A stretch of DNA of 64,000 bases from Diaphorobacter sp. HDW4A (GCF_011305995.1 NZ_CP049910.1:1178001-1242000); one strand, 5' to 3'; positions 53,466-63,497 are shown, numbered from the stretch's first letter. The notes: a model not told the origin generated them from the sequence alone. Numbers and translations: made by a program.

Positions 53466-55496
53466 TCAGTGTGGCTGCTGCAGTTCCGCAATCAGCTTCT
53501 CTTTAGACTCGCCAGCGAACTCGGCACGCCGCAATTTTAGGTGTTCGAGCATGAAGTCGTTCGACAAGTCGAACGAGTCCAATAGCGTGTACCAGTCCAT
53601 CACGTACAGCTTCATGCGAGGTAATTCGGCGATGAGCCCCATCTCTCCACGATCAATGAGATCGTTTTTACGTCCCTGAATCAGCGTGTCATCAGAGGAA
53701 ATCTTCCGTCCAACGAGGATGAGCTCAAAGTGCGTCCTCTCCGACGAAAATTCGGGAAAGCGCTTGATGATCTGCGCGTAGTCCTCCAGTTGTCTCAGGT
53801 GTTTGGTGTTCAGCGCGATGGACGGTCGCTTTATCTCGATGATGGTGCACTTGTGGATCGACTGGCTGCGCGAGTCGTGGGTTGGGTACTTTCTTGCTAA
53901 GAACAGGTCCACTTGGCGCTGTGCTCCCGCGACGTCAGTGCTGTCCTCCACGTCCGCCTCATCGATCTCATCGTTTTTGACGGCTTTGTCCCTCAGGGAC
54001 TTGGCAATCTTGGTAAACGTGTCTTCTTCTGCGCCGAGCGTTTCGAACCTCGGGCCGAAGAGCCAAGTGTTGTTCTCGATGACCTGCTGCAGATCGGGCG
54101 TCTCAAGTACCTCTCGATAGTGCTCGTTCATGACCACTCTCAGCTTCTGAACAGCGGTCGCTCGACGTTGCAGTACCTCGATGGTAGAGACGATGTTCTC
54201 AAAAGACGTCTGGCGCAGTTGTTCGCTGAGCTTCTGGACGGCTTCTGGGGAAAGGTCTAAAGCGCCATTCAAGACATCAAGAAGAGCGTCGTTTTCATTT
54301 GAGACTGCCAGGCGATCAATCAGACGAATGATGACCCGGATTTGCTTCTTGCTCGCGTTGAAGACCTGTGGGTCTGCAAGATAGATTTCCTTGACAAGCG
54401 TTCGAGAGTTGTTGAGCCGCCATTCCCTTTCGCTCTCGGGCAAGCCTGCGTAGGTAGGAAAGCATCCATCACGGATATAGCCGTCCACTACAGTTTCAGC
54501 TTTCTTGCGCAAGAAGTCCTCGTATACCTCTTCGGTCAGGGCGCCGAGTTGGCGAATCAGCCCTCTCCAAGCCAGAGACGTAAGGCTGTTCGCCTCTAGG
54601 TTGAACAGATCAGCGGTTGGCGAAAATGAATCTGCCCACGCGGAGGTGACGCACACCGTCGTGAAGAAGCCTGGCTTGTTGTTCAAGGTGCTAAGTACCT
54701 TGTAGACCAGTTCGTTCTTAGAGTTGAACAGGTAGATGTAAGACTTCTCAGAGCTTGGCTTGTTGTCCCATCGGATCACTTGCACATCGAAGTCGTGGTC
54801 GCGAACATTTATGGTTCGCTTCGTGATCTCATTTCTCGGGACCGAAATCAGCACGTCGTTGATGCGCAGTTCCTTGCTGTCGCGGACGGCCAGGAACCAA
54901 CCGAATTCAGCTGAAAATTTCTCTCGCAGAGTCTCTGAGACTGGCAGATTTTTTGTGAAATTCGTCAGCTCGACTACTGTTCCATGGGGCTTGTCCGCAA
55001 GCTTTGGGTGCTGCTCGTCCGCCTTGATGTGATGCCCCTTGTAATGCTTGATGGATTGGGCTTCAACTGATATGCGGGCATCACCCTTTGTAGACCGAGT
55101 GAACCAGGTGGCGTCTCGGCAGATGACGTGAAATGCAAGGCGGCCGCGACCGTGCGAACCGTGCAGCGATGGGTCAGCCTGTTTGGATGATTCGTTGAAC
55201 TGGCCAAACGTTGCCTTCAGTGTGGTGTAGTCGATACCTAAGCCGTCGTCTACTACCGCTGCGCGGTCGATACCGTTCAGATCGTTTTCGTAGACATCCA
55301 CGTAAACGCGCTCGGCCTTTGCATCAAAACCATTCCACACGAGTTCAAAGAGTGGCTCGTACGCCTCGCTCTTCTTGAAGTGCTTCTTGATGCCCTCATT
55401 GCCGATATCGGCGGTGCCAGAGAATTCGTTAGGTTGAGCTAGGACTTCATCAGTATCCGTCCGGCCAACCCATCTACCCCGAATGAGCAATTGCAA
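53466..55496 (-). CDS. GHKL ATPase fused to PD-(D/E)XK (Shedu-like) nuclease, probable defence protein
   Basis: 676 residues. N-terminal GHKL/HSP90-type ATPase: ELVWNGFDAKA (N55, Mg site), VVDDGLGID (D83/84, G85, G87) and GSHGRGRLAF (G113-G118, lid). A middle region resembles the transducer part of MORC/HSP90-like proteins. The C-terminal ~200 residues hold ENNTWLFGPRFE (474-485), QVDLFLAR (D530), TIIEIKRPS (E554-x-K556) and HLRQLEDYAQII (Q569, Y573), the D-ExK-Q order of PD-(D/E)XK nucleases like Shedu/DUF4263. Such ATPase-nuclease fusions occur in antiphage islands. The start is a TTG beside the IS66 copy, so the true N-terminus may be lost. Confidence 0.82.
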   Translation of the reverse strand: MQLLIRGRWVGRTDTDEVLAQPNEFSGTADIGNEGIKKHFKKSEAYEPLFELVWNGFDAKAERVYVDVYENDLNGIDRAAVVDDGLGIDYTTLKATFGQFNESSKQADPSLHGSHGRGRLAFHVICRDATWFTRSTKGDARISVEAQSIKHYKGHHIKADEQHPKLADKPHGTVVELTNFTKNLPVSETLREKFSAEFGWFLAVRDSKELRINDVLISVPRNEITKRTINVRDHDFDVQVIRWDNKPSSEKSYIYLFNSKNELVYKVLSTLNNKPGFFTTVCVTSAWADSFSPTADLFNLEANSLTSLAWRGLIRQLGALTEEVYEDFLRKKAETVVDGYIRDGCFPTYAGLPESEREWRLNNSRTLVKEIYLADPQVFNASKKQIRVIIRLIDRLAVSNENDALLDVLNGALDLSPEAVQKLSEQLRQTSFENIVSTIEVLQRRATAVQKLRVVMNEHYREVLETPDLQQVIENNTWLFGPRFETLGAEEDTFTKIAKSLRDKAVKNDEIDEADVEDSTDVAGAQRQVDLFLARKYPTHDSRSQSIHKCTIIEIKRPSIALNTKHLRQLEDYAQIIKRFPEFSSERTHFELILVGRKISSDDTLIQGRKNDLIDRGEMGLIAELPRMKLYVMDWYTLLDSFDLSNDFMLEHLKLRRAEFAGESKEKLIAELQQPH

Positions 55497-55522
55497 GCAC
55501 CATCGTGTCCACGTAAACCATC

Positions 55523-56080
55523 GTGCACACCATGTCTCAAGAGATTCCCCATTCGCGCTCCTGTGTCCCCCGCACGCGCCGGGTCTACAGCGCGCAATTC
55601 AAGGCTGAACTGATCGCTGCGTGCCAGCAGCCCGGCGCATCAATTGCCGCCACAGCGCGTGAACATGGCATGAATGCCAACGTGCTGCATCGCTGGCTCA
55701 AGGAGCATCGTCTGGGCCAGCACCAGAGCGCCTGCGATACCGCGCATGCTGATGCGTCCGGCATCGCCCCACACTGCGCCGATGCAGCGGCTGAGCCAAT
55801 GGCCAATGCACAGGCTGTTTGTGCCCCAGCGCATCAGGCTCATCCGGTGCCGTCCAACCCCGTGCCCGCCTTCATCGCGGTGGCGCTGGGCTCGCCGGTG
55901 ATGGGGCCTCAGGCAGCGGGTGTACAAGCTGCCCCAAGTGCTGCATCGGCAGCTTGCTCATCAGACATCCGCATCGAGTGCTGTCATCACGGCACCCTCG
56001 TGACGGTCAATTGGCCGCTGGCCGCTGCTGGCGAGTGTTCCCGCGCATTGCAGGGTTTGTTGCAGGTGCTGCGGCAATGA
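55523..56080 (+). CDS. IS66-family TnpA-like protein, long form
   Basis: 185 residues: helix-turn-helix (YSAQFKAELIAACQQPGASI, EHGMNANVLHRWLKEH) followed by an alanine/histidine/proline-rich linker of ~90 residues and the C-terminal beta part (DIRIECCHHGTLVTVNWPLA). The linker is about 60 residues longer than in the first copy. It overlaps tnpB by ATGA. Confidence 0.85.
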   Translation: MHTMSQEIPHSRSCVPRTRRVYSAQFKAELIAACQQPGASIAATAREHGMNANVLHRWLKEHRLGQHQSACDTAHADASGIAPHCADAAAEPMANAQAVCAPAHQAHPVPSNPVPAFIAVALGSPVMGPQAAGVQAAPSAASAACSSDIRIECCHHGTLVTVNWPLAAAGECSRALQGLLQVLRQ

Positions 56081-56409
56081 TCCGTATCGACGCTGCCTGG
56101 CTTGCCACGGCCCCGCTGGACATGCGCGCCGGCACCGACACGGCGCTGGCCCGCGTAGTCGCCGTCTTCGGCGCCGCCCACCCTCACCATGCCTACCTGT
56201 TCGCCAACAGACGCGCCAACCGCATCAAGGTGCTGGTGCACGACGGCATAGGCATCTGGCTGGCCGCTCGCCGCCTGCACCAGGGCAAGTTCGTCTGGCC
56301 GACGCCAGGCGATGAGCAGTGGCAGTTGGAGCCTGTCCAGCTTGACGCCCTGGTGCTGGGCCTACCCTGGCAACGCATGGGAAACGCCGGCATTATCACC
56401 ATGGTCTGA
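56077..56409 (+). CDS. tnpB: IS66 accessory protein TnpB
   Basis: 110 residues, ATG at 56077 overlapping the tnpA stop. LDMRAGTDTALARVV, HHAYLFANRRANRIKVLVHD, GKFVWPTPG and LVLGLPWQRMG are all conserved with the first copy. Confidence 0.92.
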   Translation: MIRIDAAWLATAPLDMRAGTDTALARVVAVFGAAHPHHAYLFANRRANRIKVLVHDGIGIWLAARRLHQGKFVWPTPGDEQWQLEPVQLDALVLGLPWQRMGNAGIITMV

Positions 56410-56474
56410 AGCCGGCGCGCAATCGGTGGATCTGCGCATGGCAGCGCAGTGCCATGCTTGGCACACTGCCTGTC

Positions 56475-57988
56475 ATGTTGATGCAGCCGCAATTCCTGGA
56501 TGATCTGAGCGCCGAGCAGCTGCGCGAGATGACCACGCGGCTGCTCACAGAACTACGCCACAGCCAGGCGCTCAACGCCAAGCTCACCCACGAGAATGCG
56601 CTCTTGAAACGCATGAAGTTCGCCGCACAGTCCGAGCGCTTCAACGCCGAGCAGCGCAGCTTGCTCGAAGACGAGATCGAGGCCGACTTGGCGGCTGTCT
56701 GCTTGGAGATCGAGCAGCTGCAGCCTGCGGCCGCTGCCCCGCAAGCCAAACAACAGCCCAAACGCCAGCCGCTGCCGGCCAATCTGCCGCGCCGCGAGAT
56801 CCGCCACGAGCCCGATTCGACCACCTGCCAGTGCGGCTGTCAGATGAAACGCATCGGCGAAGACGTGGCCGAAAAGCTCGACTATGTGCCCGGCGTGTTC
56901 ACGGTGGAGCGTCACATCCGTGGCAAGTGGGCCTGCGCCCAATGCGAGACCATCACCCAGGCGCCGGTTGAAGCGCATGTGATCGACAAAGGCATCCCCA
57001 CCACCGGCCTGCTGGCCCAGGTGCTGGTGGCCAAATACGCGGACCACTTGCCGCTGTACCGTCAGGAAAGCATCTTTGCGCGCGCCGGTCTGGCCATTCC
57101 TCGCTCGACTCTGGCGCAGTGGGTAGGCACCTGCGGCGTGCGGCTGCAGCCGCTAGTCGATGCGCTCAAGGCGGAAATACTCGGCCACCGTGTGCTGCAC
57201 GCCGACGAGACGCCAGTGCAAATGCTCAAACCTGGCAAGGGAGCGACGCATCGCGCCTACCTGTGGGCCTACGCGCCAGGGGCGTTCGAAGACATGAAAG
57301 CCGTGGTGTATGACTTCTGCGAGTCCAGGGCTGGCGAGCATGCCCGCAACTTCCTGGGCGACTGGAAGGGGCACTGGTTTGCGACGACTTCGCCGGCTAC
57401 AAGGCCCTGATTGCCAGTGGCGTGACCGAGGTGGGCTGCCTGGCGCATGCCCGGCGCAAACTCTTTGACCTCCATGCGGCGAACAAAAGCCAGCTTGCCG
57501 GGTTCGCGCTGGAGCAATTCGCCAAGGTCTATGACATCGAGCGCGAGGTCAAGGAACTGAACGCCGATCAACGCAAAGCCATTCGTCAGCAGCACACCAA
57601 GCCGATCCTGGATGCGTTGCACCAGTGGATGACATTGCAGCGGCAGAAACTGCCCGATAGCTCAGCAACGGCCAAGGCCCTGGATTACAGCCTCAGGCGC
57701 TGGACGGCGTTGACACGCTTCGTCGATGACGGGCAACTGCCCGTGGACAACAACTGGATCGAGAACCAGATCCGGCCCATTGCCATTGGCAGAGCCAATT
57801 GGCTGTTCGCCGGCAGCCTGCGCGCGGGCCAGCGGGCGGCGGCGGTGATGAGCCTGGTGCAGTCGGCGCGCATGAACGGGCATGACCCCTATGCCTACCT
57901 CCAGGACGTGCTCACAAGGCTGCCCACGCACAAGGCCAGCCGTATCGACGAGCTCTTGCCGCACCGCTGGCAGCCCACTGACATCTGA
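56475..57988 (+). pseudogene. tnpC: IS66 transposase TnpC, one-base deletion
   Basis: Reads normally from the ATG at 56475 through the coiled coil, CQCGCQMK/CAQCE finger and HADETPVQML to FLGDWKG, then shifts frame at a G-run (57368-57371). One more G would give DWKGALVCDDFAGYKAL, matching the intact copy. The rest ([16 protein letters not shown] to HRWQPTDI, with [15 protein letters not shown]) is open in the other frame. A homopolymer sequencing error is possible; otherwise the copy is dead. Confidence 0.85.
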
Positions 57989-58135
57989 TCGTCAGCAATG
58001 GTCGCCATCGGCGGTCAACATGGGTTTGCCGTGCGCTTACCTTCATCAGTAGGAACAGACATGACTATTGGACTAGGCTGTGGCGTGAACAGCCCCGGGT
58101 TTTGAGGATGCTCCAACACGAGAGAAGATGGAGCT

Positions 58136-58459
58136 ATGAACAAGTCACCGAAGTTCTCCCCGGAAGTGCGCGAACGCGCTGTGCGTATGGTGCAGGAGCA
58201 CCGAGCCGACTACCCCTCCCTGTGGGCAGCTATTGAATCGATTGCCCCAAAGATTGGCTGCGTGCCACAGACCTTGAATGACTGGGTCAAGAAGGCCGAG
58301 GTCGACAGCGGACATCGCCCCGGCACCACCACCGCGGATGCGCAGCGCATCAAGGAACTGGAGCGTGAGGTCAAGGAATTGCGCCGGGCCAATGACATCC
58401 TGAAGACGGCCAGCGCGTTTTTTGCACAGGCGGAGCTCGACCGCCGTCTCAAGTCGTGA
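58136..58459 (+). CDS. IS3-family transposase OrfA
   Basis: 107 residues: helix-turn-helix ([20 protein letters not shown]) and coiled coil ([20 protein letters not shown]). It overlaps OrfB by four bases. The two are expected to yield OrfAB by -1 frameshifting. Confidence 0.92.
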   Translation: MNKSPKFSPEVRERAVRMVQEHRADYPSLWAAIESIAPKIGCVPQTLNDWVKKAEVDSGHRPGTTTADAQRIKELEREVKELRRANDILKTASAFFAQAELDRRLKS

Positions 58460-59370
58460 GGGCCTACATCGACCGCCACCGTGATGATTACGGGGTCGAG
58501 CCCATCTGCAAGGTGCTACAGATGGCCCCGTCGTGTTACTGGCGCCACGCAGCCCGGCAACGCAATCCGCAATTGCGCAGTGCGCGCGCCCTGCGTGATG
58601 AAGGCTTGAAGGCTGACATTCAGCGCGTGTGGCACGCCAACTGGCAGGTCTACGGAGCCGACAAGGTCTGGCTGCAGATGAACCGTGAGGGCATCCCGGT
58701 GGCGCGCTGCACGGTGGAGCGACTGATGCGTGCCATGGGGTTGCAAGGGGTACGCCGTGGCAAGACGGTGCGCACCACCACGCCGGACCCATCGGCGCCG
58801 TGCCCGCTGGACCACGTCAACCGGCACTTCAAGGCCAGCCGCCCCAACGAGCTGTGGGTGTCGGACTTCACTTACGTCTCCACTTGGCAGGGGTGGTTGT
58901 ACGTGGCCTTCGTTGTGGACGTATATGCCCGGCGCATCGTGGGCTGGCGGGTCAGCCGCAGCATGCAGACCGACTTCGTGCTGGATGCCTTGGAGCAGGC
59001 TTTGTACGACCGCCAGCCAGCGACCCATGCCTTGACGCACCATTCCGACAGGGGCAGTCAGTACGTCAGCATCCGCTACACCGAACGCTTGAATCAGGCG
59101 GGCGTACAGCCCTCGGTGGGCAGCAGGGGCGACAGTTACGACAACGCGCTGGCCGAGACCATCAACGGTCTGTACAAGACCGAATTGATTCACCGCCGGG
59201 GCCCCTGGAAGAGCAGGGAATCCTTGGAACTGGCCACCCTGCAGTGGGTACACTGGTTCAACCACGTCCGACTGCTCAAGCCAATCGGAGGCATCCCTCC
59301 GGCAGAAGCTGAGGCAAACTACTGGAGGCAACTCGCAGCCAGCGATGCCTCAATAGAGGCGTCAACTTAA
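58456..59370 (+). CDS. IS3-family transposase OrfB (DDE), complete
   Basis: 304 residues, GTG start. Catalytic D in [15 protein letters not shown] in [11 protein letters not shown] and E in [12 protein letters not shown]. The C-terminus ([20 protein letters not shown]) is complete, in contrast to the truncated relative at 14,307. Probably active. Confidence 0.92.
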   Translation: MRAYIDRHRDDYGVEPICKVLQMAPSCYWRHAARQRNPQLRSARALRDEGLKADIQRVWHANWQVYGADKVWLQMNREGIPVARCTVERLMRAMGLQGVRRGKTVRTTTPDPSAPCPLDHVNRHFKASRPNELWVSDFTYVSTWQGWLYVAFVVDVYARRIVGWRVSRSMQTDFVLDALEQALYDRQPATHALTHHSDRGSQYVSIRYTERLNQAGVQPSVGSRGDSYDNALAETINGLYKTELIHRRGPWKSRESLELATLQWVHWFNHVRLLKPIGGIPPAEAEANYWRQLAASDASIEAST

Positions 59371-59746
59371 ACTAACCAGCCTCCTCGATACCCGGGGCCG
59401 TTCAGCGCGCTTGCACCGCGCGACGTTGGTGGATGCGGAGGGGGAGCAAGTGTGAGCATAACGGTTTGGCAACGATGTACACAGAGGCCAAGGCCTCGTC
59501 AGAACGACGGGCAACTTCACAAGTCGACAAAGTGCTAGTGACCCGACATCCGACGGAGGGCAGGCTACTTCCGCTTTCGCTGCAAAACTGACTTCTGCAA
59601 TCTCAGCTAATCGACGGCAACGGATCAAGAGGTTCTGCCGGGCTACCTCGAGCAATAGTGGTTTTAGTATCTAGAAATTTCGGTAGTTACTCCCTTGTAT
59701 CCTTTGCCGCTTGCTCTCCATAATTTCACTGAAGGGAGGGCATAGC

Positions 59747-60916
59747 ATGAAGTTTTCAAAGATGTTGCGGGGGATTGCGCTTGGTGCCGTGATCTTGTCT
59801 TGGGGATGGAGTGCAGCGTTTCAGATAGGCCCTCTTGGCACCCGCCATGAAGAGCGCCTGACCAATGAATCCAACTCGACGCTGGCCGATATTGCGGGGA
59901 AACTGGGGGTTCTAGTCAAAACCCCGGTCCATGAGGAAATCACCCATCTCGGTAAGTGGTGCCATGTGGAGCGCACCAATCTCGCGTCTGATACCTATTG
60001 CAGCGGTCGCGACGTGGGGTTTGCATCGCCTTATGTCATCTATGGAGTCCGCTGGAACGACCTGCCGCCCTTTCGCCTAGAAGAAGGTCAAGGCAACTGC
60101 GACTACTTGGGCCGCAAGAATGTCTGTCGCAGTCAAACCATTCGCTTCTCCACCCAACCCGCATGCTGGTATTGCCTGTTCAAAGATGGGGAGCGCAAAG
60201 CCCAATCCAAGGCCATTGTGGGCTGCAACAAGACCGCTAACAGCGTTCAAGGCAACCTGATGACACGGTCACATTTTGGCGACCTCCAGTTCCTGCATGG
60301 CATGGCCAGCGCGCCAGATCTGCATCCCGTCTATACCAGGGCCCAGATCCTAGAATGGCTTGAGTTTGCGTGGAAGGTGTCCTCTAAAGAAATCCGGCCA
60401 CAGGCACAGCTGAAGACTATCGACAATCCCACCATCAAGCAGCATTTTGGGTGCACGGAATGGACTGTCGCAGATCTGTACTTGCTAGGCCGTCAGGATG
60501 CGGACAGCGGCCTGATCACCCAGATCCGTGAGATCGCTTTCGGCTCCGTGCTGCATACCGTACAGGACTCCTTTGCTGCAGCGCATGCTGAGCGGGAACC
60601 GCAACCGACCGGGGAGCAATGCGAAGGCACTTCATTCATGACGCCGGCACGGATCGTGGAGTTTCATGCCTATGGTGCCCAAGATGGCACCCTGCACGAC
60701 CATGACGACAGCCGGGAGGCCATGACTGCCGTCGCTCAAGATCGTTGGCCCGAAGCCGTGGAGGTAACGCGAAACCTGTTTGACCTCCATTCCGACGGTG
60801 CCAAATGGGCGGATGCCAATACCTATCTGCAATGTGTATTCACATTGAGCGATGTTCGCAGACCCTCTTCACCAGGAGAGGCATATCGACGGGCTCTTGC
60901 GCCTCGCCAACCTTAA
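59747..60916 (+). CDS. Secreted zinc-phospholipase-C-like protein
   Basis: 389 residues from the ATG at 59747 (GAAGGGAGG upstream). Signal peptide MKFSKMLRGIALGAVILSWG ending near SAAF. Metal-ligand-type motifs are HEEITHLGKW (~65), HFGDLQFLHGMA and GSVLHTVQDSFAAAHAER (~280), the HxxxD...H pattern of the S1/P1 nuclease-phospholipase C fold. Many cysteines in the middle (CDYLG, CWYCLF, GCNKT) suggest disulfides. It could hydrolyse phospholipids or nucleic acids outside the cytoplasm. The family assignment is by motif only. Confidence 0.65.
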   Translation: MKFSKMLRGIALGAVILSWGWSAAFQIGPLGTRHEERLTNESNSTLADIAGKLGVLVKTPVHEEITHLGKWCHVERTNLASDTYCSGRDVGFASPYVIYGVRWNDLPPFRLEEGQGNCDYLGRKNVCRSQTIRFSTQPACWYCLFKDGERKAQSKAIVGCNKTANSVQGNLMTRSHFGDLQFLHGMASAPDLHPVYTRAQILEWLEFAWKVSSKEIRPQAQLKTIDNPTIKQHFGCTEWTVADLYLLGRQDADSGLITQIREIAFGSVLHTVQDSFAAAHAEREPQPTGEQCEGTSFMTPARIVEFHAYGAQDGTLHDHDDSREAMTAVAQDRWPEAVEVTRNLFDLHSDGAKWADANTYLQCVFTLSDVRRPSSPGEAYRRALAPRQP

Positions 60917-61236
60917 AGAGCTCGATATCGGGAGGTATTTGCGCAGGGAGGGCAGAGCAGGGAATCTCTTACGGCCTGCGTTATGCAATATGTCTCGCGT
61001 CCCTTTCATCTCCTATATCGATCGCCGCATCTTCTTGAACCACTCACGCATGCCTTGGTAGCGTCGACAGATCATGCAATTCAAGGAAAATTTCTGCAAC
61101 TGGCCTCTACACTGACATTTTGTTTAAAGCTTGAGCAGGCAGAAAAATTCTGCTTTCCAGATGCTGTAATTCCTCAAAAAAAAGCAAGTGCTTATACGAA
61201 ATAAGGAGACTTGCCCTCTATGCTATTACGGGCAAA
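60917..61236. other. Intergenic, no gene recognised
   Basis: About 320 bp between the convergent secreted-protein gene and Gp2-type gene. Two short overlapping frames are present without homology. GC content falls here from the flanking ~55-60% to the AT-rich level of the island that follows. Confidence 0.4.
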
Positions 61237-61890
61237 TCAGATTCGGCTTCCTCCGAAAGAGTGGATACCTTGCTCGTAGTCTTTTGTCTCCATTTTACAC
61301 AAATAGCTTGCGCGGTAAAATGCGTCTTGAAATGATTGAAAATCATTTCTGAAAATACAGTATGTTGGGTTGATAGGAATGTGAATTAGACCCAGAAGAT
61401 CGGCCGGATGCATTCCCAAAGCACTTCCCCATGCCTCATGAATTCGAGAGTACATGTTATCACTCTTGAGATCAAACTTGCCAATGGATCTATAAGCGCC
61501 GTGATTCAGAAGTAAAACGACGTGATAGTGAACCCCGCCAGTACTACTGACTTCTCGACACCAAAGAAATCGCACCTCCGTACTGTGAACCCGATTGCCC
61601 TCTTTTATGCTTTGAGCTTGAGAGTGTTTGATCTTTGCTTTAAGTGAGGCGATGAATTTGGACATCAGCTGATTGCTATTCTTTGTGATCTGATCGCAGT
61701 CATCAGGCACATGTAAATCAAAACGAAGCATGCAAACACGCCCATATTGATCCAAGGTCTTTTGAAAGATATTAAACGTCTTATCCAAATACTCTCTGAT
61801 GACGAGTCCATGTTTCAGTTGAATCTCATAACCCTCGTAAGTAGGTTCGGTATAAATGTGATGGTTTGTGTTGAAAGGATTGCGCTTCAT
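61237..61890 (-). CDS. Inovirus Gp2-type / YagK-YfjJ replication-like protein
   Basis: 217 residues. VCMLRFDLHVPDDCDQI, VRFLWCREVSSTGGVHYHVVLLLNHG and ADLLGLIHIPINP, with FYRASYLCKMETKDY at the end, match the YagK/YfjJ C-terminal domain, annotated as inovirus Gp2. HYHVVLLLN resembles the HUH-like metal site of rolling-circle initiators. Such genes belong to satellite prophages and P4-like islands. The start at 61890 (MKRNPFNTNHHIYTE) agrees with relatives. Confidence 0.82.
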   Translation of the reverse strand: MKRNPFNTNHHIYTEPTYEGYEIQLKHGLVIREYLDKTFNIFQKTLDQYGRVCMLRFDLHVPDDCDQITKNSNQLMSKFIASLKAKIKHSQAQSIKEGNRVHSTEVRFLWCREVSSTGGVHYHVVLLLNHGAYRSIGKFDLKSDNMYSRIHEAWGSALGMHPADLLGLIHIPINPTYCIFRNDFQSFQDAFYRASYLCKMETKDYEQGIHSFGGSRI

Positions 61891-62150
61891 GATGTATGCT
61901 TTGAATTTGTTTGAGGCATACGTTTGGCGTTGGATGGAAAATATCCATCTTTAGATATCAAATGGCAGAATTAATCCTGCTGCATTGACCTATGCTCATT
62001 CCTTGTTTCTTATTAATCTTATTAATAATACTTAAACATACAGCAAGAAGCAAATGGATCATGGGGCCTTTTATAAAAATCCTCGGGGAATATGGAGAAG
62101 GGAAGTCAATCGACTGCCCTTTGCTTTTTTGTTTTCACTCTTGAGAATAA

Positions 62151-62342
62151 TTAATTGTGGATCTGATCCCTCACAGAGATCCGGCTCTGAATCCAGGTAT
62201 CAACTTCCGACTCCAACCAGCCTACTGCGCGCAATCCCAAAGGGATGGGCTTGGGGAAGGCTTCGTCTTTGATGAGCATGTACAGAGTTGTCTTCCCGAG
62301 ACTTGTTTTGAGCAAAACTTCCTTCAGCTTTAAGACGCGCAT
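62151..62342 (-). CDS. AlpA-family phage regulatory protein
   Basis: 63 residues from the ATG at 62342 (MRVLKLKEVLLKTSLG); a start at 62354 is also possible. LKEVLLKTSLGKTTLYMLIK is the winged HTH and FPKPIPLGLRAVGWLESEVDTWI is the hallmark AlpA motif. AlpA-type proteins control excision or expression of P4-like elements. It lies upstream of the Gp2-type gene on the same strand. Confidence 0.9.
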   Translation of the reverse strand: MRVLKLKEVLLKTSLGKTTLYMLIKDEAFPKPIPLGLRAVGWLESEVDTWIQSRISVRDQIHN

Positions 62343-62354
62343 GATGAATTCCAA

Positions 62355-62630
62355 TGATTAAGACATTGGATGTGTCTTTGATAGAGGAATTTGATTTTTA
62401 AAAGATCTTTTCTTGGAAGAGGTTTATTGCCACTATGAGTGCTGCAACACATCACGCAGGCTGTCCGGAATCCACACCCCTTGGCTCAGACGTCAACCAA
62501 ATATCATCTATGATTTCCACTATCCCAAGAACAATGGCGTATCTATAGCTACACCTTCGCGAGAGACGCCTAGTAGACACGCGAAAAGAATCTATATAGA
62601 ATCATAAAAACATCTACATGGAACCTAGGT
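62355..62630. other. Divergent promoter region of the island
   Basis: AT-rich spacer between alpA and the plus-strand gene at 62,631. It contains runs such as TTTTTAAAAGATC and TATAGAATCATAAAA that may be promoters for both sides. No gene or clear dyad is recognised. Confidence 0.35.
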
Positions 62631-63497
62631 ATGAACGATGCGAGTATATTTATATCTAAGTCTGGCAAAGAAGAGTTGCAGGACTTTTTTCCAGGCGTAA
62701 AAATTGGCCTCAGAGAGCTAAAATTTATAATTGGATACTTGGAAATCAATTGTGAAATTGAAAGAGTGACCGAGTCTGCAATTCAAGTTGAAGTTCTTTC
62801 AAAAATTAAAACGCACGCAAGTAAAGATCAAATTGAATTAATCAATAGATGTTTTATGGAGGCTAGGTTTGATGTTGATGATCTCTCATTTATAGAGAAC
62901 TCAAAGTCTCATGATTTTTTGGTGGAGAAAACCATTGAAATTATAAAAAAAGATTCAAACTTCATTCCTTATAGAAGCAGGGCGTCTGGAAAAATAAATC
63001 ATGTATTGGGTCACAAGGATTTTTTAATTTTTCTGATTGATGCGCAAAGCACCTCTTTGGATATAAAAAGGAGGTTTGTTGAAATTGCAAAGTTAATTTT
63101 TCATAAATATGCACAGAGGGTAAATTTCATAAAATGGTATAAAGAAGAAAAAGACAGAATTCAAATTGCATTTGAATATTTCAAAATGAAAGGTATATGC
63201 TTTTCTTTGGAGAGTAATATGCTGGATATTCACGATTTGATGATTTTTTTCTGGAGCAATGAAAAAACACAAGAACAAAATAAGTTGGTGGATATAAATT
63301 TTAGACGTTATTATTACAATAAGAAATCCAGAGAGGGTAAGGCGACTAAGCAGGCAAATTTTTCCCTATCTGAGCAATCTATAAAGAATATTGAGAAAAT
63401 AGCTGAAAAGTATAGGATGAATAAATCAATGGTTGTGGACGCCATATTTAAGAGTCCCTCACTTGTAAAGCAAATTGATTTGGCATTAAAAAAATGA
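62631..63497 (+). CDS. Novel island protein with C-terminal ribbon-helix-helix
   Basis: 288 residues, strongly AT-rich (about 33% GC by eye). The first ~235 residues match no family I know: mixed alpha/beta, many Lys/Ile, no signal peptide or membrane segment. The C-terminal ~45 residues (KQANFSLSEQSIKNIEKIAE, KYRMNKSMVVDAIFKS) look like a ribbon-helix-helix DNA-binding unit: a beta strand with alternating polar residues and then two helices. It could be an island regulator or partition-type protein. It is divergent from alpA. Confidence 0.65.
   Translation: MNDASIFISKSGKEELQDFFPGVKIGLRELKFIIGYLEINCEIERVTESAIQVEVLSKIKTHASKDQIELINRCFMEARFDVDDLSFIENSKSHDFLVEKTIEIIKKDSNFIPYRSRASGKINHVLGHKDFLIFLIDAQSTSLDIKRRFVEIAKLIFHKYAQRVNFIKWYKEEKDRIQIAFEYFKMKGICFSLESNMLDIHDLMIFFWSNEKTQEQNKLVDINFRRYYYNKKSREGKATKQANFSLSEQSIKNIEKIAEKYRMNKSMVVDAIFKSPSLVKQIDLALKK

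Larger units (their letters stand above)
55490..58047 (+). mobile_element. IS66-family element, second copy
   Basis: Order tnpA-tnpB-tnpC as in the copy at 23,961. The right end reads GGGTTTGCCGTGCGCTTAC (to ~58,047), the mirror of the first copy's left end. The left end is not typical (GCAAGCACCATCGTGTCCAC), so the exact border next to the GHKL gene is uncertain; TnpA is longer than in copy 1. Confidence 0.8.
58086..59404 (+). mobile_element. IS3-family element, intact, with 3-bp target duplication
   Basis: 1319 bp. The left end TGAACAGCCCCGGGTTTTGA and the mirror right end TGAACGGCCCCGGGTATCGA form imperfect inverted repeats. GCG flanks both sides (58083-58085 and 59405-59407), the 3-bp duplication usual for IS3, which indicates a simple, fairly recent insertion. 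It is related to IS-A at 13,937. Confidence 0.9.

Noticed and set aside
23961..58047. Two IS66 copies as ends of a 34-kb composite transposon
   Set aside because: They are in the same orientation and related, but the first lacks its right end, the second lacks a proper left end, and the content between them is a patchwork with its own junctions; no matching target duplication.
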